From the NCBI RefSeq assembly GCF_002797535.1, contig NZ_PGFD01000003.1, positions 1 through 64,000 of the forward strand: DNA of 64,000 nucleotides, given 5' to 3'. This document shows, piece after piece, positions 45,489-55,528 of this stretch (within the stretch, counting starts at the first letter, position 1; each line of letters begins with the position of its first letter). Position numbers and translations under genes: made by a program. The notes beneath the pieces were generated by a model. It was not told the DNA's origin and did not search any database. It saw only the letters and a program-made list of their open reading frames with translations. This stretch comes from Chryseobacterium geocarposphaerae (GTDB taxonomy: Bacteria > Bacteroidota > Bacteroidia > Flavobacteriales > Weeksellaceae).

Positions 45489-47711
45489 TTAAGCCTGATC
45501 TGCAGGTTTTTCACCTTGCGGTTTAGCTTGATGTTGTCCTTCCGGTCTTGGTTTCCCTTCTGGTCTATCCTGTCTAGGTTTTCCTTCCGGTTTTGGAGGT
45601 CTTGGCAACAAAACTTTTCTCGAAAGCTTCATTTTCTTACGATCGTCGTAACCCATGAACTTCACTTCTACCTCATCACCTTCTGCATACGGAACCTTGT
45701 CAAGACGAGCCCACTCAATTTCAGAAATGTGAAGAAGTCCTTCCGTTCCTTTAGCAATCGCTACAAATGCTCCGAAATCCATTACTTTCACTACTTTACC
45801 TTTGTAAACTTCACCTACAACCGGTACGAAAGTAATCTCATTGATCTTAGCAATAGCAGCATTGATTTTCTCTCTGTCTGTTCCTGCAATTTCGATACGC
45901 CCGATTTCTCCGATTTCCTCAATTGCAATAACAGTATCTGTATCTTTCTGTAGCTGCTGAATAATTTTTCCACCAGGCCCGATTACAGCACCAATGAAGT
46001 CTTTCGGAATCTCCATTACTACCATTTTCGGAGCGTGAGGCTTCACGTCTGGTCTTGGCTGAGAAATAGTTTCCGTGATTTTATTTAAAATATGTAATCT
46101 TCCGTCTTTAGCCTGCATCAATGCTTTTTCCATAATGTCCATAGAAAGCCCCTGGATTTTAATATCCATCTGGCAAGCCGTGATACCGTCTGCAGTACCT
46201 GTTACTTTAAAGTCCATATCTCCAAGGTGATCTTCATCTCCTAAGATATCGGAAAGCACTGTAAATTTACCAGACTTTTTATCAGTGATAAGCCCCATTG
46301 CAATTCCTGAAACAGGTTTTGTAATTTGAACCCCCGCATCCATTAATGCTAATGTTCCTGCACAAACTGTCGCCATAGAAGAAGAACCGTTAGATTCAAG
46401 AATATCAGAAACGATTCTGATTGTATATGGATTTTCTGCAGGAATCACTGCAGTTAATGCTCTCTGAGCCAAGTTTCCGTGTCCTACTTCTCTTCTTGAA
46501 GTACCTCTTAAAGGTCTTGCTTCACCTGTAGAGAACGGAGGGAAGTTGTAATGTAAGAAGAATCTTTCGTCATGCTGTGTGATAACGCTGTCGATCATAT
46601 TGGCATCTTTTACAGATCCAAGAGTTACTGCTGTCAAAGACTGAGTTTCTCCTCTTGTAAATACTGCAGAACCGTGCGCTCCGGGAAGGTAATCAATTTC
46701 AGACCAGATCGGACGGATCGTCTGAGGATCACGTCCATCAAGACGGATATTGTCTTCAAGGATCATCTGACGCATTGCCTCTTTCTCCACATCATGATAA
46801 TATACTTTTACGAAAGGAGTTACTCTTTCCAGTTCTTCTGCATTATCTACATATTGAGCAAGGAATTCTTCACGTACTGCTTTGAATTTCTCTGCTCTTT
46901 CTTCTTTGCTTGATGGAGTTTTTGCTACTTCATATACTTTGTCATAGCATTCTTTCCATACTTTTTCACGAATATCTTCATCATGAACTTCGTGAGAATA
47001 TTCTCTTTTCGGGAAAGATTTACCTACTTTTGCTGCTAATCTTTCCTGAGCTTCGATTTGTTTTTTAATTTCAACGTGGGCAAAGTTGATCGCTTCAATC
47101 ATTTCCTGCTCCGTGATTTCTTTCATTTCCCCTTCTACCATTACGATCGAGTCTTTTGTAGCTCCTACCATAATGTCGATATCAGCTTTCAATAAGTTTT
47201 CGTAACTAGGGTTTACGGATAACTGTCCGTCTATTCTTACTACTCTCGCTTCAGACATCGGTCCGTCGAAAGGAATATCTGTGATTGCAATAGCGGCAGA
47301 AGCGGCAAGACCTGCCAAAGCTTCAGGCATTACAGCTTTATCATAAGAAATCAATGAGATCATTACCTGTACTTCCGCATGGAAATCTTCAGGAAATAAC
47401 GGACGCAATACTCTGTCCACCAATCTCATTGTTAAAACTTCATCATCAGAAGGCTTAGCTTCTCTACGGAAAAAGTTCCCCGGGATTCTTCCTCCTGCAT
47501 AAAATTTCTCTCTGTAATCTACCGTTAATGGTAAAAAATCCACACCCGGATTTGCTTCTTTGTTGGCTACAACTGTTGCTAAAAGCATTGTTCCGCCACA
47601 CTTTACAACTACAGATCCATCAGCCTGCTTAGCCAATTTCCCTGTTTCAATAATGATCTCCCTGCCATCAGCAAGAGTCACCGTTTCTGTAAACGCTTGA
47701 GGTATACTCAT
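45489..47711 (-). CDS. pnp: Polynucleotide phosphorylase
   Basis: PNPase degrades RNA 3' to 5' by phosphorolysis and can add tails. The 740-aa protein has two RNase PH domains (about 1-140 and 315-545) around a helical linker, a KH domain (about 555-615, [13 protein letters not shown]) and an S1 domain (about 625-695, [15 protein letters not shown]). The last 40 residues are a low-complexity Pro/Lys/Glu/Gln tail beyond the S1 domain. A -7 box TAAATTTG lies on the minus strand at 47778-47785. rpsO lies upstream on the same strand, the usual partner, but with a PagL-like gene inserted between. Confidence 0.97.
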   Translation of the reverse strand: MSIPQAFTETVTLADGREIIIETGKLAKQADGSVVVKCGGTMLLATVVANKEANPGVDFLPLTVDYREKFYAGGRIPGNFFRREAKPSDDEVLTMRLVDRVLRPLFPEDFHAEVQVMISLISYDKAVMPEALAGLAASAAIAITDIPFDGPMSEARVVRIDGQLSVNPSYENLLKADIDIMVGATKDSIVMVEGEMKEITEQEMIEAINFAHVEIKKQIEAQERLAAKVGKSFPKREYSHEVHDEDIREKVWKECYDKVYEVAKTPSSKEERAEKFKAVREEFLAQYVDNAEELERVTPFVKVYYHDVEKEAMRQMILEDNIRLDGRDPQTIRPIWSEIDYLPGAHGSAVFTRGETQSLTAVTLGSVKDANMIDSVITQHDERFFLHYNFPPFSTGEARPLRGTSRREVGHGNLAQRALTAVIPAENPYTIRIVSDILESNGSSSMATVCAGTLALMDAGVQITKPVSGIAMGLITDKKSGKFTVLSDILGDEDHLGDMDFKVTGTADGITACQMDIKIQGLSMDIMEKALMQAKDGRLHILNKITETISQPRPDVKPHAPKMVVMEIPKDFIGAVIGPGGKIIQQLQKDTDTVIAIEEIGEIGRIEIAGTDREKINAAIAKINEITFVPVVGEVYKGKVVKVMDFGAFVAIAKGTEGLLHISEIEWARLDKVPYAEGDEVEVKFMGYDDRKKMKLSRKVLLPRPPKPEGKPRQDRPEGKPRPEGQHQAKPQGEKPADQA

Positions 47712-47891
47712 AAATTTGTCTTCTTTGTACTCCGTATTGAGTACGATTATTATTTAAACTCTTTAAATTTTCGTTTGCAAATTTAATGTATTATTTGGAT
47801 AAAACCTGTTTTTTAAGTGAAATTGCATTTCCGCCAAGCCTTTAATTTGTCAAAAAAACATCTTATTATTCACCATTTAATACATTACAAT

Positions 47892-49061
47892 TTATTTTCG
47901 GGCTTTTTTTGAAAAAGTGTATCCCAATTTCCACTCAAGATAATTGGCGACATGAAAATCGTAAGCATTAATTCCGAAGGAGGCAAACAAGCGGTCTGTA
48001 ATCTGATATTGCAGACCTATCCTTTGAAAGAAAGGTGTTTTATCATATTTCCATGTTTTCTTGAAAAGATAATATCCGGCTCCGATATTCACATATAATT
48101 TTCCCATAATCAAACGATAACTGGGAATAATACTTGCCAAAACCTGATTTTTAGAAAACCGTTTTTTATCATATACAAAACCATTTTCAAGATACATGGT
48201 ATGATTATATTCATCATCCTGGGTAATCCCCACTCCCAGTCCGTATGCTGATTTTTCAGAATACTGACGGAAATAGAAGGCTTCCGCTCCATAAATATTG
48301 TAAATATATCCCTGATAATAATTACTGGGATCACGGTCTGTTCCTTTATAAAAAGCACTTTTTCGGGCTGCGAATACAGAAAATTCCACCGTATTATATT
48401 TATCATGAACTATTCTAACAGTATCTGATTTTTGAGGAGTTGCTCGTTCAGGATAGTATACTAAGCTCAGTTGCGGAGCAACACTGTTCAGCCCTCTGTT
48501 CGGTGTTTTTAAAGAACCATTGGAAAGATGATTGAATCTAAGATTCAGTCCTAAATCAAAATGTTTACCTATTTCATAATACAATCCAGTCCCCAAGCTG
48601 ATGAACATATTTGTTTTTGAACCGATAGAACTGTTAAGATATCCCAGATCGGAATTATAAGGAGTCGAATTGAAAGAGATTCCAAAATTAATGCTATGGT
48701 ACCATTTAAGTTTATCCCACTGCTTTATTTTCGCATTATATATTCCATAGATAGAATAAGGGCTTCCCAATTGTTTATTAGTAAGATAATCAACAGCAAT
48801 AACACCAACTCCAATTTGTGGATAATTATATAAGGATTCCCAATCTCTATTTCCGTTGGTCTGCTTTAGAAATTCAAAAGAATATGCTGCAAAAGCTTTG
48901 TGCGGATAGCTCTTTAAATGAATATTGGTCGGTAAAACCATTCCATATTCGGTATTTGCACTGGCGGTCCAAAGTTTTGGTTTTAAAGAATCCGCTTCTT
49001 GTGCCTTGCAGAAAACGGAAAATAAAACCAAAAAATAAATATAAAAACTCTTCAAAATCAA
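47892..49061 (-). CDS. Acyloxyacyl hydrolase, PagL-like (lipid A 3-O-deacylase family)
   Basis: A 389-aa outer-membrane protein with a signal peptide (about 1-20, ending FCKAQ). The motif RFNHLSNGSLKTPNRG near residue 174 supplies the catalytic His and Ser of the PagL family, followed by strand-rich barrel sequence. It is about twice the length of PagL itself; the C-terminal half (from about 230) is a further barrel-like region seen in Bacteroidota versions. The probable role is removal of an acyl chain from lipid A. It interrupts the otherwise common rpsO-pnp neighbourhood. Confidence 0.78.
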   Translation of the reverse strand: MILKSFYIYFLVLFSVFCKAQEADSLKPKLWTASANTEYGMVLPTNIHLKSYPHKAFAAYSFEFLKQTNGNRDWESLYNYPQIGVGVIAVDYLTNKQLGSPYSIYGIYNAKIKQWDKLKWYHSINFGISFNSTPYNSDLGYLNSSIGSKTNMFISLGTGLYYEIGKHFDLGLNLRFNHLSNGSLKTPNRGLNSVAPQLSLVYYPERATPQKSDTVRIVHDKYNTVEFSVFAARKSAFYKGTDRDPSNYYQGYIYNIYGAEAFYFRQYSEKSAYGLGVGITQDDEYNHTMYLENGFVYDKKRFSKNQVLASIIPSYRLIMGKLYVNIGAGYYLFKKTWKYDKTPFFQRIGLQYQITDRLFASFGINAYDFHVANYLEWKLGYTFSKKARK

Positions 49062-49160
49062 TCTTAATTAAAAAAAGAAACAAATTTAAATATTCATGTA
49101 AGAAAAACGAGAAAAAACATTTAAAATCAGTTATTCGTTATATATTTCACAAAAATCCAT

Positions 49161-49190
49161 AAAAAAAGCAACTCCTGTCGAAGTTGCTCT
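49161..49190 (-). terminator. Intrinsic terminator after rpsO
   Basis: A stem GCAACT (49168-49173) with AGTTGC (49182-49187) and a leading A tract that becomes a U run in the minus-strand transcript. Confidence 0.8.
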
Positions 49191-49208
49191 TGTGAAAATC
49201 TTTATAGA

Positions 49209-49478
49209 TTATTTTCTTAAACCTAGTTCAGCAATAATTGCTCTATATCTTGCGATATCTTTGTTTTTAAGGTAATCTAGTAAACTCTTTCTCTTACCTA
49301 CCAATTTCACTAGAGATCTCTCTGTATTGAAATCGTGACGGTTAGCCTTTAGGTGCTGAGATAAGTGATTGATTCTGAAAGTGAAAAGTGCAATTTGTCC
49401 TTCAGCACTTCCTGTGTCTTGTGCAGATTTTCCGTGTTTTGCGAAAATTTCCTGCTTTTTTTCTGTTGTTAAGTACAT
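49209..49478 (-). CDS. rpsO: 30S ribosomal protein S15
   Basis: A full-length 89-aa S15 that binds 16S rRNA in the platform of the small subunit. Family landmarks: DTGSAEGQIALFTFRINHLSQHLK (about residues 21-44) and GKRKSLLDYLKNKDIARYRAIIAELGLRK at the C-terminus. A strong promoter lies 36 nt upstream of the ATG and a terminator follows, so it is its own unit. It is not directly coupled to pnp. Confidence 0.98.
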   Translation of the reverse strand: MYLTTEKKQEIFAKHGKSAQDTGSAEGQIALFTFRINHLSQHLKANRHDFNTERSLVKLVGKRKSLLDYLKNKDIARYRAIIAELGLRK

Positions 49479-49513
49479 TCCAATATTGTTTAATGATTAT
49501 TATGTAACGGGTG

Positions 49514-49544
49514 CAAAATTACGACTTTATTTTGATTCTACAAA
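49514..49544 (-). promoter_or_regulatory. rpsO promoter
   Basis: On the minus strand TTTG (49541-49544), a 19-bp spacer and TAATTTTG (49514-49521): an ideal Bacteroidota promoter. Confidence 0.8.
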
Positions 49545-49651
49545 CATTATTGATTTCATGTATGGAAATTGATAGAAAAAAATGTTAAAAATTTCTTAAA
49601 AAAATTATGTCATCCCACTAAAAGACAGTAATTTTGCAATCGAAATTACAA

Positions 49652-50206
49652 ATGGGAAGACTTTTATTTTTTTTAGCTATTACTTCTTTTTTACTGATCG
49701 GAACTGCTTCAATAAAAGCACAAAAAAACACCGACGACAAGATAAAGAAAGTCCTTTACTTCAATCCTGAAGTAGAACCTGATATTGAGGAAATAAAAGA
49801 ACCTACCAATAATGCATTTTTCAGCGCCGTTTCTGATAACACCAGCAATATGAAGAAAAACAAAATGCTGAGAGCCGAAGTGCAGATTCCTTATGACAGC
49901 ATCGACAAACAGACCATCATAGATTATTGCAGCAACAATGCAACTGATTTTGCTATCGTTCCTAAAGTAAAGTATTTTAAAGTAGGCTTAGGAAAATATG
50001 TATTTTCCAATCAGGTTGTCATCAGTATGAAGCTTTTTGATGCAGCAGGAAACCTTCTTACGGAAACAGATTACGACACCTACCGTAAAAATATGCGACT
50101 ATTAGGATCTACCGAAAACTCTATAAAGATCGGGACCAACGGTGCTATAAAAGGTATTCTAAAGAAATTAAAGAAGATCAGACCTACAGCAGAAGCCGGA
50201 TTCTAG
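49652..50206 (+). CDS. Hypothetical exported protein, 184 aa
   Basis: The protein has a signal peptide (residues 1 to about 24, ending IKAQ) and a mature domain of about 160 residues with no motif I can name. The segment DFAIVPKVKYFKVGLGKYVFSNQVVISMKLFDAAGNLLTE looks like an alternating beta sheet. Probably periplasmic or surface-associated. The ATG at 49652 is preferred over 49634, because the -7 box TAATTTTG occupies 49629-49636 and would overlap the earlier start. Confidence 0.7.
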   Translation: MGRLLFFLAITSFLLIGTASIKAQKNTDDKIKKVLYFNPEVEPDIEEIKEPTNNAFFSAVSDNTSNMKKNKMLRAEVQIPYDSIDKQTIIDYCSNNATDFAIVPKVKYFKVGLGKYVFSNQVVISMKLFDAAGNLLTETDYDTYRKNMRLLGSTENSIKIGTNGAIKGILKKLKKIRPTAEAGF

Positions 50207-50290
50207 GCTTTAAATATTCCTTAAATTTAATACATTATTCCCGTTTCTTGAAAATTTAAATTATTTTTGCATATCCAAAAATTTCACGTT

Positions 50291-51613
50291 TTGAATTCCA
50301 GAGACGAACTTATCTTTAACCCTGCCGATATTGCCGAAACTCTTAGTGGACTTCCCGCTGATGAGAGGCTTTTAGCATTTTTAAAGGTTCCGAAAGAATA
50401 CAAAGCTGACGTTTTTTCGCATCTTGATCCTGACTTCCAGGAAGAGACCATCAGAAGTATCGGAAGTGATGAAGTTTCCGAGATCCTGAATGCTATGACG
50501 CCGGATGACAGGACTGCCTTATTTGAGGACTTTCCGGATGAACTGATCAAATATTCCATCAACCACCTTAATCCGCAGGAAAGAAGAATTGCCCTGAAAC
50601 TTTTGGGCTATAATTCTGATTCTATTGCCCGTTTGATGACTCCTTATTACATCCAGATCCGCAAGGAATGGACCGTAAAAAAATGCCTGCAGCAAATAAA
50701 AAAAGTGGGCAAAAAGGTGGAAACCATGAACCATTTATATGTAGTAGATGAAAGAAACCGCCTGATTGATGATATTGCATTAGGAAGTTTATTATTGGCG
50801 GAAGAAGATACTTTAATATCTGAGATTACCGACAATCACTTTGTTGCGATCACCACTACTACTTCAAAAGAAGATGCTGTGCCGTATTTTGAAAAGTATG
50901 ACCGGGCAGCACTTCCGATCATTACAGAAGCCGGAGTTCTGGTAGGAATTGTTACTATTGACGACATCCTTGATCAAATTGAGCAGCAAAACACCGAAGA
51001 TATTCAGAAGTTCGGGGGACTTGAAGCCCTGGATGTTCCTTATACCCAAACCTCTTTGATCGAAATGGTAAAAAAGAGAGGAATGTGGCTGATCATTTTA
51101 TTCTTTTCTGAAATGCTGACCGCTTCAGCTATGGGTTATTTTGAAGATGAAATTCAGAAAGCTGTTGTTCTGGCTTTATTTGTCCCGTTAATTATTTCGA
51201 GTGGAGGAAATTCCGGTTCTCAGGCTGCAACACTGATCATCAGAGCGATGGCTCTTCAGGAAATTGGCTTAAAGGATTGGTGGTATGTCATGAAAAAAGA
51301 AATCTTCACCGGTTTATTCCTGGGAAGTATCTTGGGAGCCATCGGCTTCTTACGGATCATGATCTGGCATGAAGCAGGATTCTTCAATTATGGAACGTAC
51401 TGGCCTTTTGTAGGACTCAGTGTCGGAGTTTCTTTAATTATGATCGTACTTTGGGGTACTCTTTCAGGATCTATGGTTCCCTTTATTCTAAAAAAATTAA
51501 AACTGGATCCTGCAACCTCTTCTGCTCCGTTTGTAGCAACACTGGTAGATGTAACAGGACTTATCATTTATTTTTCTGTGGCTGGACTTTTCTTAACCGG
51601 TAAACTTTTGTAA
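50291..51613 (+). CDS. mgtE: Magnesium transporter MgtE
   Basis: MgtE is a homodimeric Mg2+ channel gated by cytoplasmic Mg2+. This 440-aa protein has the N domain (about 1-115), two CBS domains (about 125-245, including [24 protein letters not shown]) and five C-terminal hydrophobic helices (about 275-440), with [20 protein letters not shown] in the pore region. No ATG is available near the start. I propose TTG at 50291 ([16 protein letters not shown]), since a TTG at 50267 would lie within the -7 box TATTTTTG (50262-50269). No Mg2+ riboswitch is seen, and the 5' UTR would be only about 15 nt. Confidence 0.9.
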   Translation: MNSRDELIFNPADIAETLSGLPADERLLAFLKVPKEYKADVFSHLDPDFQEETIRSIGSDEVSEILNAMTPDDRTALFEDFPDELIKYSINHLNPQERRIALKLLGYNSDSIARLMTPYYIQIRKEWTVKKCLQQIKKVGKKVETMNHLYVVDERNRLIDDIALGSLLLAEEDTLISEITDNHFVAITTTTSKEDAVPYFEKYDRAALPIITEAGVLVGIVTIDDILDQIEQQNTEDIQKFGGLEALDVPYTQTSLIEMVKKRGMWLIILFFSEMLTASAMGYFEDEIQKAVVLALFVPLIISSGGNSGSQAATLIIRAMALQEIGLKDWWYVMKKEIFTGLFLGSILGAIGFLRIMIWHEAGFFNYGTYWPFVGLSVGVSLIMIVLWGTLSGSMVPFILKKLKLDPATSSAPFVATLVDVTGLIIYFSVAGLFLTGKLL

Positions 51614-51638
51614 TTTTAGACAAATCTAAAATAGTAGT

Positions 51639-52379
51639 ATGAAAGTTGTTTCTCTTGTTCCCTCTATTACTGAGGCGTTATTTGATTTGGGTTTAACTGA
51701 AAACGAAGTTGTAGGAAGAACAAAATTCTGTATTCATCCTGGAGAAAAAGTAAAAAATGTAGCTGTTATCGGCGGGACAAAAAACATTAATATGGATAAA
51801 ATCAAAGCTCTGCAGCCCGATTTAATTCTTGCCAACAAAGAAGAGAATGTAAAAGAGCAGGTAGAAGCTTTGATGGATGATTTTAAAGTTATTGTTACCA
51901 ATATAGAAACTATTGAAGACAATTATTATTTGCTTAAAAACCTGGGTAAGACTTTTCATAAAGAAGATAAAGCGCAACTTTTTAATCTTAAAATTTATGA
52001 GGTTTTAGATCAGGCGAAAACTAATTCCAATATAAAAGTCGCTTATCTTATCTGGAAAAATCCTTATATGACGATAGGTTCAGATACCTTCATCCATAAA
52101 ATTCTGACTGAAATCGGATTTGAAAATATTTTTAAGGACAGAATCCGTTACCCGGAAATTCAGACCAAAGATTTAGCAGAAGCTGAAATTATTATGCTTT
52201 CTTCCGAACCCTTTCCTTTTAAAGAAAAACATATTGAAGAGTTTAGAGAACTTTACCCTGACAAAAAGATTATGATTGTAGATGGGGAAGCTTTTTCGTG
52301 GTACGGAACCCATATTGCAAAATGCGAAAACTATTTTAAAGAATTGCTTCAGGAAATTGATGCATTTCAAAATTCTTAA
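51639..52379 (+). CDS. Helical-backbone metal receptor, cobalamin-binding (BtuF-like)
   Basis: A 246-aa protein with the class III substrate-binding fold: VVSLVPSITEALFDLGL at the N-terminus, VGRTKFCIHP near residue 25, and IKALQPDLILANKEEN near 55 match BtuF-type B12-binding proteins. It lacks any signal peptide or lipobox, so unlike BtuF it appears cytoplasmic. It may be a corrinoid-handling protein related to the organism's B12 salvage (cobTSC elsewhere in the window), but no transporter genes are adjacent. Confidence 0.8.
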   Translation: MKVVSLVPSITEALFDLGLTENEVVGRTKFCIHPGEKVKNVAVIGGTKNINMDKIKALQPDLILANKEENVKEQVEALMDDFKVIVTNIETIEDNYYLLKNLGKTFHKEDKAQLFNLKIYEVLDQAKTNSNIKVAYLIWKNPYMTIGSDTFIHKILTEIGFENIFKDRIRYPEIQTKDLAEAEIIMLSSEPFPFKEKHIEEFRELYPDKKIMIVDGEAFSWYGTHIAKCENYFKELLQEIDAFQNS

Positions 52380-52419
52380 TGATCAAAACTCTTTTACATC
52401 AATTCATCATATGAAAACA

Positions 52420-52445
52420 AAAACCTCCGGCTCTTCGAGCCGGAG
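52420..52445 (-). terminator. Intrinsic terminator, GC-rich
   Basis: A perfect 9-bp stem CTCCGGCTC (52425-52433) with GAGCCGGAG (52437-52445) and a 3-nt loop. An A tract on the left is a U run for the leftward GAF gene; the right side is T-rich enough to also serve the rightward gene. Confidence 0.8.
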
Positions 52446-52472
52446 TCTATATTTTAACTTTACAATTAGTAA

Positions 52473-52922
52473 TTACAGAATCTTTGAAACTTCATTGCAA
52501 AGCCATTCCAACAATTCTCTGTCTTCAGCTGTAAACGGATCAATGGTATGCGAATCAATATCGATTTGACCAATGTTCTTACCGTCTTTGAATATAGGAA
52601 CTACAATTTCAGCTTTAGTATCAATTGAGCAGCTTAAATAGTTGCTTTCTTCATTCACGTCCGGAACAACAAAAGTTTCATTGGAAACAGCAACTTGCCC
52701 ACAAATCCCTTTTCCGTAAGGAATAATGGTATGATCTGTAGGTGCTCCAACATAAGGACCTAATTTCAGCTCGTCTTTATCCCCATTTTTAAAATAAAAA
52801 CCCGTCCAGTTGAAATAAGAAATTTCCTGATCCAAAAGGTGGCAAACTTTTTCAAGCTTCTCCTCCGTATTATGTTTAGGACTTTCCAGAATAGAGGAAA
52901 GTCTTTTCTTTAATTCTGACAT
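52473..52922 (-). CDS. Free methionine-(R)-sulfoxide reductase, GAF type
   Basis: A 149-aa single GAF domain of the fRMsr family, which reduces free methionine-R-sulfoxide to methionine with thioredoxin-type reductants. The catalytic cysteines fit GKGICGQVA near residue 72 and SNYLSCSIDT near 97; the WTGFYF segment near 39 and QIDIDSHTIDPF near 117 complete the signature. Antioxidant role in the cytoplasm. The upstream 475-aa gene ends 13 nt before its start, so they are co-transcribed. Confidence 0.85.
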   Translation of the reverse strand: MSELKKRLSSILESPKHNTEEKLEKVCHLLDQEISYFNWTGFYFKNGDKDELKLGPYVGAPTDHTIIPYGKGICGQVAVSNETFVVPDVNEESNYLSCSIDTKAEIVVPIFKDGKNIGQIDIDSHTIDPFTAEDRELLEWLCNEVSKIL

Positions 52923-52935
52923 TATTATATTATTT

Positions 52936-54363
52936 TTAAGAGAATTGTTTTAAAGAAAAATCTTCTTTAAATCCAAACATTCCTCGTTCTTTAATCATTT
53001 CTGCAACACCTTCCGGAACCTGGGTTTCCCAGCCTTTGATATTACATCCAATTTTTTTCAAAATATCTCTTGAATAAATCTCCAAAAACTCAGGGTTGTA
53101 GTTGGTAATATCTACAATACGTTCATTGAGTTTGAAATATTTATACAATTCTTTCAGATTCTCTCCTACTTTAAGGGTTTCAGAGTCCAAAAGCTCGTGC
53201 GTCTCCGGATCTTTATAAGGATACAGATACACTCTCATTCCGTTTCTGAAGAATTTTCCGAAGGCTTCAAGAATACCTCCTGACAAATCTTTATAATACT
53301 TCTCATCAAATACCATCAATAGGTTATTCACTCCCATTGCAACTCCGATATTCCCATTGGTGTAAGAAGCAAAATAATCAATCAGACGATAATATTCCGA
53401 GAAGTTTGAGACAATTACAGTATATCCAAGTTTCCCAAGAACATCTACTCTGTCCAAGAAATCTCTTTCATCTATATCTCCGTCTGCACGAAGGTTTGAA
53501 ATAGTAATTTCTATTAAGACTTCCGTTTCATCATGAGTACATGCAGCATCTTTCATGAACATGCTCAATCCATTCTGAAGCATATCAATATTCACCTTGG
53601 TTACAGGCCTGAAACTTCCTCTTACTGCAAAAATATTCTTCTTGTATAAAATGTCTGCAGGAAGCATGTTATTCCCCTGTGAATTGAAGATCACGGCATC
53701 TGTCATTCCGTTTTTCACTAGCTGCAGAGACATCAATCTGTTGTCAACATAAGCAAAAGCCGGCCCGTTAAAATCGATCATATCAATTTCAAGGTTGTCT
53801 TTGGCTACATCATCATACAGAGATTCTACCAAAGTCCTTGGATTGTCATAATAATTGAAAGCTCCGAAAATAAGGTTTACTCCAAGATTTCCTAAAGTTT
53901 CCTGCTGTAAAGTGGCATCATTTTCTTTAAACTTTACGTGAATTACGATTTCGTTATAATCTTCATTTTCTTTTACCTGAAAACGGATTCCTACCCAACC
54001 GTGACCTTTAACAGTTTTATCAAAATTAATTGTAGTTACCGTATTGGCGTAAGAAAAGAACTTTCTGTTGGGGTTGTTTTCTCTGGAAATCCTTTCTTCA
54101 ATCAATGCCACTTCATAGCGTAACATTTTTCGAAGCCTGTTTTGGGTAACATATCTGTTTTTTACCTCTTTTCCATAGATTGCATCACTAAAATCTTTGT
54201 CATAAGCAGACATTGCCTTAGCGATTGTACCCGAAGCTCCTCCTGCTCTAAAAAAGTGTCGAACAGTCTCCTGCCCTGCTCCAATTTCCGCGAAAGTACC
54301 ATAAATAGTAGGATCTAGATTAATTGTTAATGCTTTTTGTTTAGGAGTTAATTTCTGATACAT
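52936..54363 (-). CDS. Conserved protein of unknown function, 475 aa
   Basis: I do not recognise a characterised family. The protein is soluble, with no signal peptide or transmembrane segment, and starts MYQKLTPKQKALTINLDPTI. It contains VRHFFRAGGASGTIAKAMSAYDKDFSDAIYG near residue 34, and mixed alpha/beta sequence throughout with many conserved-looking Gly/Asn motifs. Regular codon use and operon placement before the fRMsr gene indicate a real, probably conserved Bacteroidota protein. Database names for such proteins are often unreliable, so I give none. Confidence 0.75.
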   Translation of the reverse strand: MYQKLTPKQKALTINLDPTIYGTFAEIGAGQETVRHFFRAGGASGTIAKAMSAYDKDFSDAIYGKEVKNRYVTQNRLRKMLRYEVALIEERISRENNPNRKFFSYANTVTTINFDKTVKGHGWVGIRFQVKENEDYNEIVIHVKFKENDATLQQETLGNLGVNLIFGAFNYYDNPRTLVESLYDDVAKDNLEIDMIDFNGPAFAYVDNRLMSLQLVKNGMTDAVIFNSQGNNMLPADILYKKNIFAVRGSFRPVTKVNIDMLQNGLSMFMKDAACTHDETEVLIEITISNLRADGDIDERDFLDRVDVLGKLGYTVIVSNFSEYYRLIDYFASYTNGNIGVAMGVNNLLMVFDEKYYKDLSGGILEAFGKFFRNGMRVYLYPYKDPETHELLDSETLKVGENLKELYKYFKLNERIVDITNYNPEFLEIYSRDILKKIGCNIKGWETQVPEGVAEMIKERGMFGFKEDFSLKQFS

Positions 54364-54417
54364 TAGGACATTAAATTTTTCGTAAATTTACCAAAATTAA
54401 ACCAACCTCAAAAGAAA

Positions 54418-55185
54418 ATGAAGTTGAAATTTTTAGGAACGGGAACTTCCCAAGGCGTACCCGTTATTGGCTGCACTTGCGAAGTGTGTACTTCAGAAAA
54501 CCCCAAAGACAGTCGACTCCGTTCTTCTGTAATGGTAACTACAGACGAAAACAAAAAAATACTTATCGATTGCGGTCCCGATTTCAGACAGCAAATGCTT
54601 TCAAACCACGAGACACACGTTGACATCACCTTACTTACCCACGAACATAACGACCATGTAATCGGGCTTGATGATATGCGTCCGCTGATTTTTAAAAGCG
54701 GAAAAAATATTCCCCTTTATTGTTATCAAAGAGTAGGAAATGAAGTTAAAAACCGATTTCCTTACGCTTTTGCAGATGTTAGATATCCCGGAGCTCCTGC
54801 GTTTGACCTTCATGATATTGAAAACAAACCTTTCCATGTTTTAGATATAGAAATTACTCCGGTTGAAGTGATCCACTTTAAAATTACCGTTTTCGGATAT
54901 AAATTTAAAAACCTTGCCTACATCACTGATGCAGGTTTTATTTCAGATACTGAAAAAGAAAAATTAAAGAATCTTGATGTCTTAATTTTAAACTGTATCA
55001 GAAAGTTTGATCCTCATCCTGCCCACTTTATTCTTCCGGACGTTATAAAACTATTTGAAGAGCTGAAACCTAAAAAATTATTTTTAACTCACATCAGTCA
55101 TCATTTGGGCTTGCATGATATTGAAGACAAGCAACTTCCGCCCGGAATGCACCTTGCCTACGATGGTTTGGAGATTAATTTCTGA
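54418..55185 (+). CDS. MBL-fold metal-dependent hydrolase, PhnP-like
   Basis: A 255-aa metallo-beta-lactamase-fold enzyme with the motif LLTHEHNDHVIGLDDMRPL (about residues 74-92, HxHxDH), FLGTGTSQGVPVIGCTCEVC at the N-terminus, IDCGPDFRQQ near 46 and a late LTHISHH near 222. The CTCEVC cysteines and the GTSQG start are typical of the PhnP/phosphoribosyl cyclic phosphodiesterase branch. The probable activity is cyclic phosphodiester hydrolysis; no phosphonate genes are nearby. Confidence 0.87.
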   Translation: MKLKFLGTGTSQGVPVIGCTCEVCTSENPKDSRLRSSVMVTTDENKKILIDCGPDFRQQMLSNHETHVDITLLTHEHNDHVIGLDDMRPLIFKSGKNIPLYCYQRVGNEVKNRFPYAFADVRYPGAPAFDLHDIENKPFHVLDIEITPVEVIHFKITVFGYKFKNLAYITDAGFISDTEKEKLKNLDVLILNCIRKFDPHPAHFILPDVIKLFEELKPKKLFLTHISHHLGLHDIEDKQLPPGMHLAYDGLEINF

Positions 55186-55204
55186 AAAATTTTATTTAAA
55201 AAAC

Positions 55205-55235
55205 TTTGGAGTATTAAGAAAAGTTTCTATATTTG
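55205..55235 (+). promoter_or_regulatory. tRNA-Leu promoter
   Basis: TTTG (55205-55208), a 19-bp spacer and TATATTTG (55228-55235), about 31 nt before the mature tRNA: an ideal Bacteroidota promoter. Confidence 0.8.
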
Positions 55236-55265
55236 CACACCGATTCAAAACAAGGTAACACACTT

Positions 55266-55345
55266 GCCCAGGTGGCGGAATTGGTAGACGCGCTGGTCTC
55301 AAACACCAGTTCTTAGGAGTACCGGTTCGATCCCGGTCCTGGGTA
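55266..55345 (+). tRNA. tRNA-Leu (anticodon CAA)
   Basis: Acceptor GCCCAGG (55266-55272) with CCTGGGT (55338-55344), discriminator A; D arm with GCG/CGC; anticodon stem CTGGT/ACCAG (55293-55297 with 55305-55309), loop CTCAAAC with anticodon CAA at 55300-55302; an 11-nt variable arm; T arm ACCGG/CCGGT. CCA is not encoded. It reads UUG codons. A GC-rich terminator follows at 55359. The block to its right differs in composition, so the gene may mark an island boundary. Confidence 0.95.
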
Positions 55346-55358
55346 CACAAGCTAAATA

Positions 55359-55395
55359 GCGCCAACTAAAGACAGTTGGCGCCATTTATTTTTTG
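55359..55395 (+). terminator. Intrinsic terminator after tRNA-Leu
   Basis: A perfect 9-bp stem GCGCCAACT (55359-55367) with AGTTGGCGC (55374-55382), followed by a T-rich tract. Confidence 0.85.
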
Positions 55396-55528
55396 GTAAT
55401 AACATACTTATGTACCTTAGATTTGGTTGCATAGACAAGATAGATTAATTAAAAGTATTTGCTTAACCAATCTTTAAAATTCAATTATTTAAAATAAATT
55501 TTGTACACTAAAGTATATAAGGTCCTTA

